From: Mucilaginibacter sp. SMC90
Lineage (GTDB): Bacteria; Bacteroidota; Bacteroidia; Sphingobacteriales; Sphingobacteriaceae
Reading direction: 5' to 3'
Assembly (NCBI RefSeq): GCF_022811725.1
Contig: NZ_CP094527.1
Coordinates: 5,828,001-5,892,000 of the forward strand
Length of the DNA: 64,000 nucleotides
Shown in pieces: positions 60,932 through 64,000 of this stretch. A model generated the notes under the pieces. That model saw only the letters and a program-made list of their open reading frames with translations. It was not told the DNA's origin and did no database searches. Each line of letters begins with the position of its first letter. Within the stretch, counting starts at the first letter, position 1. The position numbers and the translations under genes are program-made.

Positions 60932-63202
60932 TCAATGCATCAAATAAAACTTCGGATAAAGCTTTTCCCCACCCGCAATCTTCAATTCAATCAAGGTTTG
61001 GTTTTCATTTGCTTTATCAGCTATGTAATGCCCGCTAAAGGCATATACCCCTTTTTTTAGATGCAACAATGCTTTTTGCGGTTCAACGTAAGTATTCAGT
61101 CCGGATTTAATCACTTCTACTTCATCTAAAAACAAAGCCGGACTAACCTCAAAACCTGTAGTTAGTTCATAGTCCGCTTCTTTATCAATCTTAATAAAAC
61201 CTTTAATTTTCACCCAATTAATTAAGCCTTCACTAACAGGTTTCACAGGAACTATCAGGTTTGTTTCACCCGTTTCTGCTGGCTTTTCATCTTGCAGTTT
61301 GGCTATATCACGTTCCCCGGTTTTAAAAACTTCATAGGCCATGCCGGGTTTCAGCATAGCTGCTTTTTCGTGTGCAGGCTTGATACTCACACGCTTGATG
61401 CTGGCCGTTTGGCGAATGTGCTGATCATTCAGTGTCCAGGTGGTAAATGTTCTTAAACCGATGCTATCGTTTAAGGGCACATTAATATTTACTGGGAAAG
61501 GCGCAGACGGGCTATTATTATCCGGCATTTTTCCGTTTAATGCATAACGTACCTTAGCCCCCTGTAGTGGGTAATTCAGTGTTAATTTAAACCTGCTTTT
61601 ATTGGTAATGACATCATCAACCCCATCAATATCGGGCAAGCGGGCGTTGAAATTCCACAGTTTGAACAAGCCATATTGGTTTTTCATTTTCCAGCCGAAT
61701 CGTTCAAGATCTTTTTCATTTTTCGGGCTCCAGGTGAGTTCCGCCACGGCAAGGGCCCGGGGATAAACCATGTATTGCAGGTGCTGTGCGTTAGGCACCT
61801 TTTCGTTCCAGATATTGCCTTGCGCGCCTAAAATGTATTCGGCTTCGGCATTGGTCAGTTCTTTTGATTGCGGCTCGTAGTTGTACACCATTTGCCAGGT
61901 AACCGGCGGGTTCCAGCCTATGGGCTCCAGGTCTTCATTGGCTTGCGGGGCATCAAAGTACATGTATGGCAAGGGTGTCATTACCACGTGGTGATGCATT
62001 TTGGCGGCGGCTATCCCACCGGCTTCGCCCTGCCAGCTCATTACCGTGGCCGATTCGGCAAGTCCGCCCTGCAAGATCTCGTCCCAGCCTACCAGGCGTT
62101 TATTTTTCGAGAGCAGAAATTTTTCTATCCGTTTAATGAAATAACTCTGTACTTCTTTTTCGCTTTTCAAGTGCTCACGTTTCATGAGGGCGACTGCGGT
62201 CGGGCTTTTCAACCAGTCTACCATCTCCGCCTCATCACCACCAATGTGGATGTATTGGTTCGGGAACAGGGCTATCACTTCGGTCAGCACATCCTCCATA
62301 AATTTGAAAGTGTACTCACTTGGGTCGAGCATGCGTACGCGGTGTTTGGCCCCTGTCGAGTCCTGGCAGCCCAGCTGAGGATATGCAAAAATAGCCGCCT
62401 CGCTATGGCCCGGCATTTCAATTTCGGGCAGGATGGTCACAAACCTGTCCTGCGCGTACTTGATCACATCTCTAATTTCATCCTTGGTGTAAAAACCATC
62501 GCGGCCGTCATCAATCAGGTTGTCCAGCTTACGGAACTCGCCCCGTTTAGCATAGTAGCTGATCTTTGAACCTACTTCGGTAAGGCGGGGATATTTATCA
62601 ATCTGGATGCGCCAGCCTTCATCGTCGGTTAAGTGCCAGTGAAAGGTATTGAGCTTGTAATGGGCCATTACGTCGATGTATTTTTTCACTTCATCAACTG
62701 TAAAAAAATGACGGCTCACATCTAAACTTAAACCCCGCCAGCCAAAACGCGGCTGATCGGCAATTGAACATGCAATTACCTTCAGCGTTGGCGATTTATC
62801 TGTGGGTAGTAATTGAATAAGCGTTTGCACTCCATAAAACACACCCGCTCCACTCCCGCTGATGCTTACCGAGGCAGCACTTACGTGCATGGTATAGGCG
62901 CCCTCGGCGTTCGACCAGGCATTATTTAACCTGATAGCTGTATTAGCAGGAATCTTTTCAAATACCTTTACTGTTGTTTGGAAGCCATAATTTTGATTCA
63001 GGTAATCCTGCAGGTATTTGCCTATGGGCTCGGTTTCCTTGTTAACCCCAATTACAGCATTTTTAGCCAAAATAAAACTCCCCTTCCCTGCCTTTAAGCT
63101 AACAGGCTGCGGGATAATATGAAACTGCGCTTTTAATGTTGTTACCGATACAAGCAGCGAAGCAAATAATATAATACGTTTTAACGATAGCGTTTTCTTC
63201 AT
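60932..63202 (-). CDS. Glycoside hydrolase family 20 beta-N-acetylhexosaminidase
   Basis: 756-residue exported exo-beta-N-acetylhexosaminidase (signal 'LFASLLVSVTTLKAQ'). An N-terminal GH20b-like domain is followed by the barrel with 'RFGWRGLSLDVSRHFFTVDE', 'LNTFHWHLTDDEGWRIQIDK' and the catalytic pair in 'QYIHIGGDEAEMVDW' (D323-E324; substrate-assisted mechanism). The last 200 residues form C-terminal beta domains with 'KPAETGETNLIVPVKPVSEG'. It releases GlcNAc or GalNAc from chito-oligosaccharides, N-glycans or mucin. It is 22 nt downstream of the NagX-like membrane protein gene, supporting an amino-sugar pathway. Confidence 0.96.
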   Translation of the reverse strand: MKKTLSLKRIILFASLLVSVTTLKAQFHIIPQPVSLKAGKGSFILAKNAVIGVNKETEPIGKYLQDYLNQNYGFQTTVKVFEKIPANTAIRLNNAWSNAEGAYTMHVSAASVSISGSGAGVFYGVQTLIQLLPTDKSPTLKVIACSIADQPRFGWRGLSLDVSRHFFTVDEVKKYIDVMAHYKLNTFHWHLTDDEGWRIQIDKYPRLTEVGSKISYYAKRGEFRKLDNLIDDGRDGFYTKDEIRDVIKYAQDRFVTILPEIEMPGHSEAAIFAYPQLGCQDSTGAKHRVRMLDPSEYTFKFMEDVLTEVIALFPNQYIHIGGDEAEMVDWLKSPTAVALMKREHLKSEKEVQSYFIKRIEKFLLSKNKRLVGWDEILQGGLAESATVMSWQGEAGGIAAAKMHHHVVMTPLPYMYFDAPQANEDLEPIGWNPPVTWQMVYNYEPQSKELTNAEAEYILGAQGNIWNEKVPNAQHLQYMVYPRALAVAELTWSPKNEKDLERFGWKMKNQYGLFKLWNFNARLPDIDGVDDVITNKSRFKLTLNYPLQGAKVRYALNGKMPDNNSPSAPFPVNINVPLNDSIGLRTFTTWTLNDQHIRQTASIKRVSIKPAHEKAAMLKPGMAYEVFKTGERDIAKLQDEKPAETGETNLIVPVKPVSEGLINWVKIKGFIKIDKEADYELTTGFEVSPALFLDEVEVIKSGLNTYVEPQKALLHLKKGVYAFSGHYIADKANENQTLIELKIAGGEKLYPKFYLMH

Positions 63203-63224
63203 TTCAGGGGGTAATGAATTGAGG

Positions 63225-64000
63225 TTATACTTTGATGGTGATATTCCTTTTGTAAAGGATCCAAACCGGGATAAAAATGATCAGTACAGTCAGGATAGCC
63301 CCGGCAAGAGAAGCATTTTCGGGCGAAAGGTGTGGCACAAATAAATTATTGTAGATGAACGACCATAGATTGGTTTTGCCCACAGGGATAGCGGCAATCA
63401 AAGCAGGGATAATATCGGCCAAAACATATGCTGCAATAGCATTGCGCCCGAAAGCCAGGAATGGCGGCAGCAATGCCTTATTTCCGCGTATATCGATAAA
63501 CCAATAGGAAAGCGCCAGGATATTGATGGCCAAACCGGCTGTAAGCAGCACGAAAGAGCTTGTCCATAGTTGTTTGTTGATGGGGAAGAATGTATTCCAG
63601 ATTAAGGCCAGCGCTATCAATACCAAACCTACACCCATCATTTTAAACAGATCGGTACTGGTTTTAAATTTGCCGGTTTTGAGCCAGGTGCCGGTGAATA
63701 CCCCTAACAGGCAAGTGGCAACGGAGGGGATTGTTCCCAGCAAGCCTTCCGGGTCCCATGTTTTGGATGAACCCCAGAGGTGATTTTCGGTAAAAACCGA
63801 TCTGTCGATCCAGGCACCTAAGTTGGTTGCAGGTTCCAGATTAGGCGTGCCAAACCCGGGGACAGGAACCAGTGTCATCAATAAATAATAACCGATAAGA
63901 CAGCTTACAGCAATAATTACCTGCGTACGGATGCCGGTTTTAACGTACAGCAAGGCAGTTATGCCAAATACGAGCCCGATGCGCTGCAACACACCGGGAA
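63225..64000 (-). CDS. NagX/HGSNAT-like acyltransferase-type membrane protein (5' end outside window)
   Basis: Multi-span inner-membrane protein; at least 257 codons are visible and the N-terminus lies beyond the right edge, because the open frame reads PGVLQRIG without an ATG up to position 64000. 'PGVLQRIGLVFGITALLYVK', 'WDPEGLLGTIPSVATCLLGV' and 'NKALLPPFLAFGRNAIAAYV' are typical of the DUF5009/DUF1624 group related to heparan-alpha-glucosaminide acetyltransferase. In bacteria such NagX-type proteins accompany GlcNAc-utilization genes and may transport or acetylate amino sugars. Its pairing with GH20 fits this. Confidence 0.88.
   Translation of the reverse strand, partial: PGVLQRIGLVFGITALLYVKTGIRTQVIIAVSCLIGYYLLMTLVPVPGFGTPNLEPATNLGAWIDRSVFTENHLWGSSKTWDPEGLLGTIPSVATCLLGVFTGTWLKTGKFKTSTDLFKMMGVGLVLIALALIWNTFFPINKQLWTSSFVLLTAGLAINILALSYWFIDIRGNKALLPPFLAFGRNAIAAYVLADIIPALIAAIPVGKTNLWSFIYNNLFVPHLSPENASLAGAILTVLIIFIPVWILYKRNITIKV

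Noticed and set aside
61868..62569. 233-codon plus-strand open frame
   Set aside because: Antisense to the catalytic core of the GH20 gene; it is a shadow of strong codon bias with no motif.
1..64000. tRNA, rRNA, riboswitch classes (TPP, cobalamin, SAM), transposases and integrases
   Set aside because: Looked for by eye in gaps; no cloverleaf, conserved riboswitch core or recombinase motif was recognised.

Overview
The window is from a Bacteroidota chromosome, most likely Sphingobacteriaceae (Mucilaginibacter or Pedobacter-like). The grounds are three ECF-sigma / FecR anti-sigma / SusC sets, SusD lipoproteins, many secreted glycoside hydrolases, weak Shine-Dalgarno sites, a ProRS of the short archaeal/eukaryal-like type, and dispersed palindromic repeats. 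No rRNA, tRNA, CRISPR array, transposase or integrase was seen.

Layout. 0-4.7 kb: polysaccharide-utilization regulatory set A on the minus strand (sigma, FecR, SusC cut by the window edge). 4.7-5.3 kb: a small gene graveyard. 5.3-17.1 kb: a block rich in phosphorus-ester and phosphonate enzymes: a Tat-exported phospholipase C, a phosphonatase-like HAD hydrolase convergent with a PLP enzyme resembling the hydroxy-aminoethylphosphonate ammonia-lyase, a secreted nucleotide pyrophosphatase/phosphodiesterase, and a plus-strand operon of polysaccharide deacetylase, AcpA/PLC-like phosphoesterase and long di-haem cytochrome c peroxidase. 17.1-27.4 kb: set B (structured intergenic element, sigma, FecR, SusC, SusD, GH3). 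28-36.9 kb: set C on the minus strand (sigma, FecR, SusC, SusD, Tat-signal DUF3863-like protein). 37.6-49.8 kb: mostly housekeeping genes: mnmE, nucleoid-associated protein, TIGR02757 protein, SMI1/KNR4 protein, cystathionine synthase/lyase, a four-helix-bundle gene inside inverted repeats, proS, Gly/Tyr-rich lipoprotein, FadL-like porin and DUF885 protein. 50-54 kb: a uronate/pectin cluster (DUF4350-like protein, SDR, kduI, exported YhcH-like protein). 54.3-55.8 kb: lipocalin and a sugar-epimerase-like protein. 56-64 kb: a minus-strand glycan-degradation run (GH92, GH3, GH20, NagX-like membrane protein cut by the window edge), plausibly acting on N-glycan or chitobiose-type substrates.

How they work together. 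In each sigma/FecR/SusC set the SusC carries an N-terminal STN signalling domain, so substrate binding at the outer membrane should be relayed through FecR to release the sigma factor and switch on that locus. The phosphorus block can be read as a scavenging inventory: lipids, nucleotides and phosphonates to inorganic phosphate.

The most unusual material is non-coding. There are at least three dispersed palindromic element families, one of which appears to have entered the reading frame of a gene. The four-helix-bundle (23S intervening-sequence type) gene is bracketed by near-perfect 37-nt inverted repeats. A multi-stem element upstream of set B has two mutually exclusive pairings. All family assignments are from reading motifs by eye; no searches were run.
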